From JBOGIG01 sp050742455 (GTDB taxonomy: Bacteria > Actinomycetota > Acidimicrobiia > Acidimicrobiales > JBOGIG01): DNA of 10,270 bases. The notes under the pieces were generated by a model that ran no database searches, was not told the origin of the DNA, and was given only the letters and a program-made list of their open reading frames with translations. The stretch is from the NCBI GenBank assembly GCA_050742455.1, contig JBOGIG010000161.1:1-10270 (forward strand). Reading direction: 5' to 3'. Shown here one piece after another: positions 1 through 6,285 of this stretch (position 1 is the first letter of the stretch; the number at the start of each line of letters is the position of its first letter). A program made the translations under genes and the position numbers.

Positions 1-606
1 TTCATTCACGAGGTGGTATCCAAACGCCGCTGGCGCATCTCGGCTGATTCGTTTTTCCAGTCCGGCCCCCAAGCGGCCGAACTCCTGATCGACGTCGTGG
101 CGTCCGCGGTCGCTGACGCCCTGCCCACCGGTGGGGTTGTCCTCGATGCCTATGCCGGCGTCGGGATACTTGGGGGAGAACTCGCCCGGACCCATGGGGC
201 CCGGGTGGTGGCCGTGGAGTCGAACCGCCGGGCCGTATCGGATGCCCGGGCCAACCTGGCTGATCTGGATGCCACCGTGATCCACGGTCAAGTGGCGGAC
301 CAGGCCCGTTGGCTGAAGGCCGACCCGCCGGCACTGGCCAGCCATCGAAGGGGGCCGATCTTCGACGTGGTGGTGGCCGACCCGGCGAGACCGGGGTTGG
401 GCAAGGCCGCCGCCGCCGGATTGGCCGCACTTGGCTCCCCCCGGCTGGTCCTTGCCAGCTGCGATCCGGCATCTATGGCCCGCGATGTCGCCCTCCTGGC
501 CACCCACGGATATGAGTTGACGAGCCTCACCGTGCTCGATCTGTTCCCCGACACATTTCATGTCGAGACCGTGGCGCGCTTCGACCTGTCGAGGTGGACT
601 CATTGA
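1..606 (+). CDS. TrmA/RlmD-family RNA (uracil-5-)-methyltransferase, C-terminal part (5' end outside window)
   Basis: This is the last 201 residues of a class I SAM-dependent RNA methyltransferase that makes 5-methyluridine in rRNA or tRNA. The frame is open from base 1, so the start and any N-terminal TRAM domain lie outside the window. Visible blocks in order are SADSFFQSG, the SAM-binding motif I LDAYAGVGILGGELA, the acidic VVAVESN strand, the motif IV loop VVADPARPGLG, and LVLASCDPAS. The Cys in that last block matches the catalytic nucleophile of TrmA/RumA enzymes. The end, LFPDTFHVETVARF, is the typical C-terminal signature. SCDPAS replaces the more usual SCNPxT, a mild variation. Family assignment is firm. 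Whether the substrate is 23S rRNA (RlmD/RlmC-like) or tRNA cannot be decided from this fragment. It ends at a TGA inside the palindrome that precedes the next gene. Confidence 0.9.
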   Translation, partial: FIHEVVSKRRWRISADSFFQSGPQAAELLIDVVASAVADALPTGGVVLDAYAGVGILGGELARTHGARVVAVESNRRAVSDARANLADLDATVIHGQVADQARWLKADPPALASHRRGPIFDVVVADPARPGLGKAAAAGLAALGSPRLVLASCDPASMARDVALLATHGYELTSLTVLDLFPDTFHVETVARFDLSRWTH

Positions 607-618
607 CCGATCGGTCAA
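603..618. promoter_or_regulatory. Perfect 16-bp palindrome, probable TetR-type operator
   Basis: TTGACCGATCGGTCAA equals its own reverse complement over all 16 bases and covers the TGA stop (604-606) of the methyltransferase gene. It ends one base before a -10-like TAATCT (620-625) for the acyl-CoA dehydrogenase gene. A site in the promoter spacer is a classic repressor position. The layout resembles operators of TetR-family regulators such as RutR (TTGACCAnnTGGTCAA), and TetR proteins often control acyl-CoA metabolism in actinobacteria. No regulator gene is in the window, so the binding protein is unknown. Confidence 0.6.
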
Positions 619-619
619 G

Positions 620-632
620 TAATCTGGCGGGA
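620..632 (+). promoter_or_regulatory. Probable leaderless promoter of the acyl-CoA dehydrogenase gene
   Basis: TAATCT at 620-625 fits the actinobacterial -10 pattern TANNNT and is followed by six bases and then the ATG at 632. Transcription would therefore begin at or next to the start codon. No convincing Shine-Dalgarno sequence is present, which fits a leaderless mRNA. No clear -35 box is visible. Confidence 0.5.
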
Positions 633-1915
633 TGACAGGGACAGCAACGACAGGGATTGGGATCCATCCAGAGCGAACCGATGACCAGCTAAGGGCCGAG
701 GTGCGCCAGTGGTTGGAGTCCAACCTGCCCGCCGCCTGGGTGGCGGCCGTTCAGGCTGGCGACGAGGCCGCCCTGGACCGGGTCCGCCCCGAGGTCGACT
801 ACGCCCGGTGGTGCGCCCTCTTGGGAGAGTCCGGGTGGGCAACTCCGACGTGGCCTGTGGACTACGGAGGGGCCGGACTCGGGGGGGCCCAGGCCAAGAT
901 AGTCAACGAAGAATTGAGCCGGTTCAAGGTCTACCGGTCCTTCAACGTCATCGGGATCGGGATGGGCGGCCCCACCATCATGGCCTGGGGCAGCGAGGAA
1001 CTGAAACGCCGCTACCTCCCGCCCATGGCCCAGCACCGCGAGATCTGGTGCCAGTTGTTCTCCGAGCCGGGCGCCGGTTCGGACGTGGCCGGCCTGGCCA
1101 CCCGCGCCGTGAGGGACGGGGACGAATGGGTCGTCAACGGTCAAAAGGTGTGGACGACCTTGGCCCACATGGCGTCATTTGGTCTCCTGGTGGCCCGGAC
1201 CGATCCCGAGGCCCCCAAGCACAAGGGCCTGAGTTATTTCGTGGTGGACATGCACGCCCCCGGAGTGGAAGTGCGCCCCCTCAAGCAGATCACGGGTGAC
1301 TCGGAGTTCAACGAGGTTTTCTTCACCGACGTACGGATCCCCGACAGTCATCGCCTGGGGGATGAGGGCCAGGGCTGGTCCGTGGCCACCACCACGCTGA
1401 TGAATGAGAGAGTCGCCCTTTCCGGGGAGGGAAGCATCGGGGGGGGAAACGTCGGGGGTGGCCCAGTGAATGCCCTTATCGCCGCGGCTCGGGCGTCGGG
1501 GGCGTGGGAGGACGCCAACCTGCGTCACCGCCTGGTTCAGGCTTACATGGAAGGTCGCATCGTTGCGTTGACCAATGCTCGCTCCGCCGCGGCCCGCAAG
1601 TCCGGCCGCCAGCCCGGACCGGAGGGGTCGGTGACCAAGCTGTACCAGGCCGAGTACAACCAGCGCCTGCAGAACCTGGCCGTGGATGTGCTGGGGGCGC
1701 CGGCCCTGGCCTGGGAGGATTCGGGCCGTCCCGGTCTGGGCGCCGACGGCTCGCCGGCGTCGGTGGTGAGGGGGTTCCTTCGTTCCCGTGCCAACACCAT
1801 CGAGGGCGGGACGTCGGAGATCATGCGCAACATCTTGGGGGAGAGGGTCCTCGGCCTGCCCAAAGAGCCGGCCGTGGACCGCGACGTACCCTGGTCCCAG
1901 GTGACCCGTAGCTGA
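632..1915 (+). CDS. Acyl-CoA dehydrogenase (FadE-type)
   Basis: The 427-residue protein is a cytoplasmic flavoenzyme that introduces the alpha-beta double bond into an acyl-CoA, using FAD and passing electrons to electron-transfer flavoprotein. The N-terminal helical domain covers about 15-130. The FAD/substrate-binding block is QLFSEPGAGSDVAGL (141-155), followed by GDEWVVNGQKVWTT (163-176) in the beta domain. The C-terminal helical domain ends with the signature NTIEGGTSEIMRNILGERVLGLP; Glu391 in IEGGT is the expected catalytic base. A Gly-rich insert at 266-277 probably forms a loop. Length is slightly above the usual 380-400 residues, as in many mycobacterial FadE proteins. The ATG at 632 is chosen because a -10-like box lies six bases upstream. 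The gene stands alone behind a palindromic operator-like site, suggesting repression relieved by a fatty acyl ligand. Chain length or substrate (fatty acid, branched chain or steroid) cannot be told. Confidence 0.95.
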   Translation: MTGTATTGIGIHPERTDDQLRAEVRQWLESNLPAAWVAAVQAGDEAALDRVRPEVDYARWCALLGESGWATPTWPVDYGGAGLGGAQAKIVNEELSRFKVYRSFNVIGIGMGGPTIMAWGSEELKRRYLPPMAQHREIWCQLFSEPGAGSDVAGLATRAVRDGDEWVVNGQKVWTTLAHMASFGLLVARTDPEAPKHKGLSYFVVDMHAPGVEVRPLKQITGDSEFNEVFFTDVRIPDSHRLGDEGQGWSVATTTLMNERVALSGEGSIGGGNVGGGPVNALIAAARASGAWEDANLRHRLVQAYMEGRIVALTNARSAAARKSGRQPGPEGSVTKLYQAEYNQRLQNLAVDVLGAPALAWEDSGRPGLGADGSPASVVRGFLRSRANTIEGGTSEIMRNILGERVLGLPKEPAVDRDVPWSQVTRS

Positions 1916-1949
1916 GCATTCGAGACGAGGCGTGGTAGGGCGGGGCCGG

Positions 1950-1993
1950 CCAGTTGGGCCACCGGTTCCGGCGCCGTCCAGTTGGGCCACCGG
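1950..1993. repeat. 16-bp direct repeat between convergent genes
   Basis: CCAGTTGGGCCACCGG occurs at 1950-1965 and again, identically, at 1978-1993, a 28-bp period. It lies in the 125-bp gap between the convergent acyl-CoA dehydrogenase and phosphoesterase genes. No open frame or mobile-element feature is attached; its role is unknown. Confidence 0.7.
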
Positions 1994-2004
1994 CACCAGG
2001 GCCG

Positions 2005-2033
2005 CCCACGTTCCCCGTCGGGGCAGGGGTGGG
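2005..2033. terminator. Possible hairpin terminator between convergent genes
   Basis: Nested inverted pieces CCCAC (2005-2009) with GTGGG (2029-2033) and CCCC (2013-2016) with GGGG (2020-2023) could fold into a hairpin just downstream of the phosphoesterase stop. There is no T-run, so it is not a classical intrinsic terminator. Confidence 0.25.
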
Positions 2034-2040
2034 TCCAGGC

Positions 2041-3450
2041 TCAGGTGATCGAACCGGCGGGAGGGATCTGGCCCGGACCCGTCTGCAGGCAGGCCGCTCG
2101 TGCCGGGGTATCTCCGGGTGCGGCCAGGGTCGGGGGGTGGATGAACGCCGGTGGCCCATGCAGATCCAAGCAGTCGGTCAGATCGTTGGCGTTGGCGTCG
2201 CGGTGGCTGATGGCGGGAAGGTTCCACTTGCTCTCGAGAAGCTTGAGCACCGAAGTGTGGTCGTAGACGTCATGGGAGACGTGATTGGGCTTGGCATGGG
2301 GCGATACCACCACGGCTGGCACCCGTAGGCCGTAACGGTCATAACCTCCTGGCTGATCGGGGGGTACGTGAATGTTGGGCGGGACCGAATCGGGAACAGG
2401 GGCGGGCGGGGGGGGCACGTGATCGTAATAGCCGCCGTGCTCGTCGTAGCACCACAACAGCAACGACTTGGACCAGGCGGGTCCGGACATCACGGCGTTG
2501 ATCACCTTGGATGCGAAGGCCTCTCCGGCCCCGATGTACTGGGGGTCTTCCTCCGATTGCTTGCCAAAATCCGGGTCCACGATGCAAAACGACGGCAAGG
2601 TCCCGCCTGCGGCGTCGGCGAAGAACGACTCGATCCTTTTCACGTTGTTGATCCCGGTGCCCTTGATCACCGATGGGATGAGGAAGGTGGTGGGCAGGGA
2701 CGAGTAGTAGTTCCTCCACGAGAGGCCGTGCTGGTCCAGTCGATCGAAGATGGTCCCGTTGGGGGGAGCGGGGTCGGTCGGCTGGGGTAGGGGATCGCTG
2801 ATCAGGCCGTAGGCCGAAGCGGCCATCAAGAACCGCCTGTTGGGATAAGTCTGGGCCATGACTGAGGCGAAGTAGCGATCGGCCAGCGGAAAAGTTTTGG
2901 CCAGGCTGTAGTAGAAGGGAAGGTCGGCTCCAGTCCAGTAGCCCATCGACACGGGACCGCTCTGGCTGCGGGCGAAGCCGTCCATGCGGCCCTGGTCCCA
3001 GGAGATGTGGGTGGCGTTCCAGGAGTTGCTCGGCTTGGAATGGAGCTGGCACTCGTTGGGCATGTGAAAGGAGCGGACCATCCGACCCTGGGCGTCGGCC
3101 GTCGCCGCCGTGGGTCGCCCGTGGGATAGGGCGAAGCCGTCGCCCTTTCCGAGCATGCCGAAGTAGTTGTCGAAAGAGTGGTTCTCCATCATGAGCACGA
3201 TCACGTGATCGAGCCGGCCCGGAAGGGAGTCGGTGCCGGGCGGCAGGTGGGGATGGACCAGGGAGTCGGGCATCCGCAGTCCGTTGCCTGAGGCAGGCCC
3301 CGACACCGAAGTGGTCCGCGCCAAAGGATGGTGGTTGGACCCACATCCGGAGAGCACGGATCCGAGTCCGCCCACTCCGAGAGCCCCGAGCCCGCCTGCG
3401 GCCGCCATGCCTCGGAGCATCTCCCTTCGGGAAAGCGAGGGATTGGGCAT
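2041..3450 (-). CDS. Tat-exported lipoprotein phosphoesterase (phospholipase C / acid phosphatase family)
   Basis: The 469-residue protein belongs to the bacterial phosphoesterase family that includes phospholipase C and AcpA-type acid phosphatases, which hydrolyse phosphomonoesters or phospholipid head groups outside the membrane. The N-terminus has a Tat motif (SRREMLRGM, 7-15), a Gly/Ala-rich hydrophobic stretch and a lipobox LSGC with Cys36, so it is probably a Tat-exported lipoprotein. Catalytic-domain blocks are HVIVLMMENHSFDNYFG (82-98), where Glu89-Asn90 are expected metal ligands, MAQTYPNRRFLMAAS (198-212), the block carrying the nucleophilic hydroxyl in this family, and CYDEHGGYYDHVPPP (334-348) with acidic metal ligands. 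The C-terminal VYDHTSVLKLLESKW is also typical. The ATG at 3450 is chosen because GGAAGGAAAG lies seven bases upstream and it puts the Tat motif at the N-terminus. Substrate is unresolved. Confidence 0.92.
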   Translation of the reverse strand: MPNPSLSRREMLRGMAAAGGLGALGVGGLGSVLSGCGSNHHPLARTTSVSGPASGNGLRMPDSLVHPHLPPGTDSLPGRLDHVIVLMMENHSFDNYFGMLGKGDGFALSHGRPTAATADAQGRMVRSFHMPNECQLHSKPSNSWNATHISWDQGRMDGFARSQSGPVSMGYWTGADLPFYYSLAKTFPLADRYFASVMAQTYPNRRFLMAASAYGLISDPLPQPTDPAPPNGTIFDRLDQHGLSWRNYYSSLPTTFLIPSVIKGTGINNVKRIESFFADAAGGTLPSFCIVDPDFGKQSEEDPQYIGAGEAFASKVINAVMSGPAWSKSLLLWCYDEHGGYYDHVPPPPAPVPDSVPPNIHVPPDQPGGYDRYGLRVPAVVVSPHAKPNHVSHDVYDHTSVLKLLESKWNLPAISHRDANANDLTDCLDLHGPPAFIHPPTLAAPGDTPARAACLQTGPGQIPPAGSIT

Positions 3451-3457
3451 ATCGAGT

Positions 3458-3467
3458 CTTTCCTTCC
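3458..3467 (-). promoter_or_regulatory. Strong ribosome binding site deciding the phosphoesterase start
   Basis: On the minus strand GGAAGGAAAG sits seven bases before the ATG at 3450. It rules out longer N-terminal extensions, which would bury the Tat motif behind extra residues. Confidence 0.7.
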
Positions 3468-3594
3468 GAACTGGTTTGCCACCGTGGCACCGAGACCGTG
3501 GCTCTAGCACCGTGTCGCCGGCGCGGCCTGAGGTTACCTTGCCATCGGACACCTGGTCCGCAGCAGCGGTGCCGAGAGGTCGCTCCGCCTGGCC

Positions 3595-3609
3595 TAGATT
3601 CAGCGGTCA
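3595..3609 (+). promoter_or_regulatory. Probable leaderless promoter of mca
   Basis: TAGATT at 3595-3600 fits TANNNT and is followed by eight bases and the ATG at 3609. No Shine-Dalgarno sequence lies between. The arrangement repeats that of the acyl-CoA dehydrogenase gene and suggests a leaderless or near-leaderless transcript. Confidence 0.45.
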
Positions 3610-4484
3610 TGGCTGCGAAACTTTGCCTCCTTTCGGTACATGCCCATCCCGACGATGAGTCGTCCAAAGGAGCCGGAACGGTGGCGCGTTACCGATCTGA
3701 AGGGGTGCGCTGCGTTCTCGTGTGCTGCACCGGGGGGGAAGCAGGCGATATTCTCAACCCGGCCCTCGACACACCTGAGGTCAAACAGCGCTTGGCCGAG
3801 GTCCGGATGGCCGAGTTGGAAAAGGCCGTCGATGTGATCGGCTACAACGAGCTGATCATGTTGGGCTATCGGGACTCGGGTATGCCCGATACACCCACCA
3901 ATGCAGATCCCCGATCATTCGCCCAGGCCCCGATAGGCCAGGCTGTCGGTCGGTTGGTGGCCGAGATCCGCCGGGCCCGGCCCCAGGTCATCGTCACCTA
4001 TAACGAGGACCAGCGGGGCTACCCCCACCCCGACCACCTGAGGGTCCATGAGATCAGCGTGGCCGCCTTCGACGCGGCAGGGAACCAGGACCTCTACCCT
4101 GAAGCCGGTCCCGCATTCCAGCCGCTCAAGATGTATTACAACGTGTGGTCGAGGGCCCGCATGTTGGCCACCCACGCCAAGTTTCTCGAGTTGGGCCTGG
4201 AATCACCCTTTGACGCCAGGTGGATGGATCGACCCCACCAGGACGACGCCATCACCACCTCTATCGATATCTCCGGTCATGCCGACGTGCGCCGGGATGC
4301 CCTCCTGGCTCACGCCACCCAGGTCGATCCCACTTCCCCGTTTTGGTTCGGATTGCCTCCCGAGGTCGCTCGCACCGTGCACCCGATCGAAGAGTACGCG
4401 CTGGCTCGGGACTTGACCGGCGCCGACCGCGTGGAGTTGGAAGACGACCTGTTCGACGGTGTCGGGGACGCGGCCAACCGATAA
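3609..4484 (+). CDS. mca: Mycothiol S-conjugate amidase
   Basis: The 291-residue cytoplasmic enzyme is a LmbE/PIG-L-type zinc amidase. Mca cleaves mycothiol S-conjugates of electrophiles into a mercapturic acid, which is exported, and GlcN-inositol, which is recycled into mycothiol. Zinc and catalytic residues are in HAHPDDESSKGA (His13, Asp15, Asp16, with Asp15 the likely general base) and YPHPDHLRVH, where His143 should be the third ligand. CCTGGEAGDILNPAL (39-53) is the Mca/MshB loop. Length is close to Mca (about 290) and the whole order of motifs fits Mca better than MshB, the paralogous deacetylase; some uncertainty between the two remains. The start ATG at 3609 lies eight bases after a TAGATT box. 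It is divergent from the exported phosphoesterase gene and followed by an SCP2-like gene 83 bases later. It is the best actinobacterial marker in the window. Confidence 0.9.
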   Translation: MAAKLCLLSVHAHPDDESSKGAGTVARYRSEGVRCVLVCCTGGEAGDILNPALDTPEVKQRLAEVRMAELEKAVDVIGYNELIMLGYRDSGMPDTPTNADPRSFAQAPIGQAVGRLVAEIRRARPQVIVTYNEDQRGYPHPDHLRVHEISVAAFDAAGNQDLYPEAGPAFQPLKMYYNVWSRARMLATHAKFLELGLESPFDARWMDRPHQDDAITTSIDISGHADVRRDALLAHATQVDPTSPFWFGLPPEVARTVHPIEEYALARDLTGADRVELEDDLFDGVGDAANR

Positions 4485-4499
4485 CATTGGCTTGCCGGC

Positions 4500-4534
4500 G
4501 GCCCCAAAGGGCCCGAAGGCCCGGAAGTGCCGGG
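4500..4534 (+). promoter_or_regulatory. Cluster of overlapping, mutually exclusive stem-loops between mca and the SCP2-like gene
   Basis: Three stems share arms. GGCCC (4500-4504) pairs with GGGCC (4509-4513) across CAAA. The same GGGCC can pair with GGCCC (4518-4522) across CGAA. CCCGG (4520-4524) pairs with CCGGG (4530-4534) across AAGTG. Forming the middle stem excludes both outer ones. This could be a terminator for mca without a T-run, or an attenuator-like leader for the next gene. Confidence 0.4.
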
Positions 4535-4567
4535 TCCCGTGACCGCTGAACAGAAGGGGACGTGTCC

Positions 4568-4954
4568 ATGTCCAAGTGGCTCAGTCAAGAATGGCTCGAC
4601 GAAACCAAGAAGATGGCCGAGGGCCAGCCCGAGCGAGCCGGGGCATCAGCCCGGATGCAGTACGTGGTAACGGGAGGCCCAGACGGGGACGTCCGCTACT
4701 ACTGGGTACTGGAGAACGGCAAGCTGTTGGAGTCCCAGTTGGGCGACCTGGCTGACGCCGAGGTAACTATGACCCAATCCTACGAGGACGCTATGAAGAT
4801 CCAAAAGAGCGAGCTGGATGCCAACGCAGCCTTCATGCAAGGCCGGGTCAAAGTGACCGGCAACATGGCAAAGCTCATGGCTCTGCTCCCCCTGACCAAT
4901 GCCCCCGAATACAAGACCTTGCAAGGCGAGATCGAAAAGATCACGGAGTTCTAA
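4568..4954 (+). CDS. Small SCP2 sterol-carrier-like domain protein
   Basis: The 128-residue protein consists of one SCP2-like lipid-binding domain. The fold is suggested by the beta-strand region MQYVVTGGPDGDVRYYWVLENGK (30-52), the acidic DADAEVTMTQ-like stretch near 60-70, and the characteristic AFMQGRVKVTGNMAKLMALLPL (88-109). SCP2 family domains bind sterols, fatty acyl chains or acyl-CoA in a hydrophobic tunnel. No signal peptide or membrane segment is visible, so it is probably cytoplasmic. The ATG at 4568 is preferred over the GTG at 4562 because AGAAGGGG (4552-4559) is eight bases before the ATG but only two before the GTG. It follows mca by 83 bases in the same direction, so co-transcription is possible through the intervening stem-loops. 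The ligand cannot be inferred. Confidence 0.85.
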   Translation: MSKWLSQEWLDETKKMAEGQPERAGASARMQYVVTGGPDGDVRYYWVLENGKLLESQLGDLADAEVTMTQSYEDAMKIQKSELDANAAFMQGRVKVTGNMAKLMALLPLTNAPEYKTLQGEIEKITEF

Positions 4955-5014
4955 TCGCCGCCTGAGGACGAGGTCGCGGCCTCCCAGTCGCCGGCTCGAA
5001 GTCCAGGCCGAAGT

Positions 5015-5031
5015 GCCCCAGGCGCCGGGGC
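5015..5031. terminator. Possible hairpin terminator between convergent SCP2-like gene and tatA
   Basis: GCCCC (5015-5019) and GGGGC (5027-5031) flank a 7-base loop, 60 bases after the SCP2-like stop and before the tatA stop. No T-run follows on either strand, so support is weak. The rest of the 114-bp gap shows nothing recognisable. Confidence 0.25.
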
Positions 5032-5068
5032 CCTGTGGGCTCGGCTTGGGTGACGTGGCTGAGTGGTG

Positions 5069-5284
5069 CTACTTGGTTGTTTCGGTGGGGGTGGTGGTGG
5101 GCGTGGTGGTGGCGGCGGGCCCGGCAGGATTGTCTCCCTGGGCCCCGGTGTCCAGGCCCTTTTGAAACTCACTCTTGGCTGAACCGAGAGATCGAGCCAG
5201 CTTGGGGAGTTGGGACCCGCCGAAAAGCAGGGCTACAACGGCGATGACCACGATGAGGTCCGGACCGATGATGTTGGCGATCAT
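5069..5284 (-). CDS. tatA: Sec-independent (twin-arginine) protein translocase subunit TatA
   Basis: The 71-residue membrane protein has the TatA/E plan: an N-terminal hydrophobic helix (about 5-21) with polar Asp9, the conserved FGG hinge (21-23), the amphipathic helix start LPKLARSLG (26-34), and a short Thr/Pro-rich cytoplasmic tail ending in TTTPTTTPTETTK. TatA multimers form the passage through which folded Tat substrates cross the membrane. The start ATG at 5284 is supported by AAAGGAAAA at 5288-5296 on the minus strand. No tatB or tatC is nearby. The gene lies downstream of two ferritin-like Tat substrates, and a third Tat-type lipoprotein is encoded at 2041-3450, which fits its role. 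A 188-bp gap with a large inverted repeat separates it from the upstream ferritin-like gene, so it may have its own promoter. TatA against TatE/TatB naming is judged from size and the short tail. Confidence 0.9.
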   Translation of the reverse strand: MIANIIGPDLIVVIAVVALLFGGSQLPKLARSLGSAKSEFQKGLDTGAQGDNPAGPAATTTPTTTPTETTK

Positions 5285-5383
5285 GAATTTTCCTTTCGCG
5301 CCGTGGGGTGGACACGGTATGCCACCTTCGGTGCCATTTAGTCGCTATGCCTGAGCCGTGCCTCTATGCTAACCCGGCTCGGG

Positions 5384-5454
5384 CGGCTCCCACCCATCGA
5401 GGTGGCGGCCCAAAGAGCCGGACCGCCACCTCGATCAGGGGGAATTGGGAGCTG
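5384..5454. repeat. Long inverted repeat (13-bp perfect core plus 7-bp outer arms)
   Basis: ATCGAGGTGGCGG (5396-5408) is perfectly complementary to CCGCCACCTCGAT (5423-5435) around a 14-base loop. Outside it, GCTCCCA (5386-5392) pairs perfectly with TGGGAGC (5446-5452). The C-G pair at 5384/5454 extends it across a G-T wobble. It lies between the stop of the second ferritin-like gene and the start of tatA. It can act in either direction, but no T-run follows on either strand. A Rho-independent-like terminator, an RNA-processing or stability hairpin, or a protein-binding site are all possible. Confidence 0.75.
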
Positions 5455-5472
5455 GTCAGCCCCGTCGGCGGC

Positions 5473-6285
5473 TCAGGCCTGGTAGTCGCTGGTGGGCCGG
5501 GCCAGGTCGGTCTTGGTGAACGTGTCAGGCACCGGGTACTTGCCCAGGGCGTAGTACAAGATGGCCACGTGCTGGGCCTCGACCGGCTGGATGCTGGCAG
5601 CGGTCTTGATGGCCCCTGCTGAAGTCAAGGCGTTGAGGCCGCCGAGGTAGGTCTCGGCTGCCACCATTTCCAGGTTCAGGGCCAACATGGCCAGACCGGG
5701 GATGTCGGTGACCTTGCCAAAGGCGGCGGTGATCTTGGGCGCCAGCACGGGATCGGGACCGGTGACGGCGGACTTGCCCGCGCCGGTCAGGACCGAGTTC
5801 CACGCCGCGGCGTGGTCCTTGTGCTGCTGCATGGCCGTGGTGGCGAACGTCCCCACCGCGGGCGGCACGGTACCCAACTTACCCGCTTGAGCGGCCTGCA
5901 GTCCGGACATGTACGTGCTGACGGCCAGATTCTCCACGCTGGCGGCCAGGGCGCCGATGAGCAGGTCACCGGTCAGCTTGGAACCGCCCGAGCCTGGCGG
6001 CGCGGTCGTGGTGGAACCCGACTTGGACGAGGAGCCGCACGCGGCCAGGGCGACGCCGCCGACCACTACCGCACCCGAACCAAGCAGGAAAGTACGCCGG
6101 CTCGACCGGCCACTGATGAATTCGGCATTGACCGATCCGGCCTCGTGGTTGAGCTCGTTCCACTCCGTTGCGCTTTGCACCATGGCCGGGTAGGCCACGT
6201 CGTTGTGGGCCTGATCGAGGTCATTGGTCATCCGGGTCAGTTCGGACTCGGAAATCTGAATGGGGTCCATGGACTTCTTTCTCAC
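5473..6285 (-). CDS. Tat-targeted ferritin-like lipoprotein (second of tandem pair)
   Basis: The 270-residue protein has a ferritin-like four-helix domain of the exported Ferritin_2 type. It starts with about 60 hydrophilic residues, then a Tat motif SRRTFLLGSG (62-71), a hydrophobic segment and a lipobox LAAC (Cys83). A Ser/Gly/Thr-rich linker (84-103) leads to the domain. Candidate metal-site residues are Glu118 in SVENLAVSTY, His155 and His158 in MQQHKDH, Glu206 and Glu211 in LNLEMVAAETY, and Glu236/His239 in VEAQHVAIL. The C-terminal FTKTDLARP motif is shared with the upstream paralogue. The start is a GTG at 6285, supported by GAAGGAG seven bases upstream; the ATG at 6270 is a weaker alternative. 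The GTG overlaps the preceding stop (GTGA), so translation is probably coupled. Ferritin-like proteins of this type have no well-defined reaction; iron binding or redox work outside the membrane is inference. Confidence 0.85.
   Translation of the reverse strand: MRKKSMDPIQISESELTRMTNDLDQAHNDVAYPAMVQSATEWNELNHEAGSVNAEFISGRSSRRTFLLGSGAVVVGGVALAACGSSSKSGSTTTAPPGSGGSKLTGDLLIGALAASVENLAVSTYMSGLQAAQAGKLGTVPPAVGTFATTAMQQHKDHAAAWNSVLTGAGKSAVTGPDPVLAPKITAAFGKVTDIPGLAMLALNLEMVAAETYLGGLNALTSAGAIKTAASIQPVEAQHVAILYYALGKYPVPDTFTKTDLARPTSDYQA

Noticed and set aside
1175..2227. Long minus-strand open frame (350 codons) opposite the acyl-CoA dehydrogenase gene.
   Set aside because: Its translation is Pro/Arg/Gly-rich without any family motif, and the plus strand encodes a full, conserved acyl-CoA dehydrogenase. 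It is a GC-rich antisense artefact.
2339..2400. Possible frameshift or gene remnant near the C-terminal part of the phosphoesterase.
   Set aside because: The phosphoesterase frame is continuous through this stretch and the C-terminal VYDHTSVLKLLESKW block follows in the same frame.
2339..3667. Minus-strand open frame (442 codons) overlapping the phosphoesterase gene in another frame.
   Set aside because: Arg/Pro-rich translation with no motif; the phosphoesterase frame carries all family signatures, a Tat signal and a good ribosome binding site.
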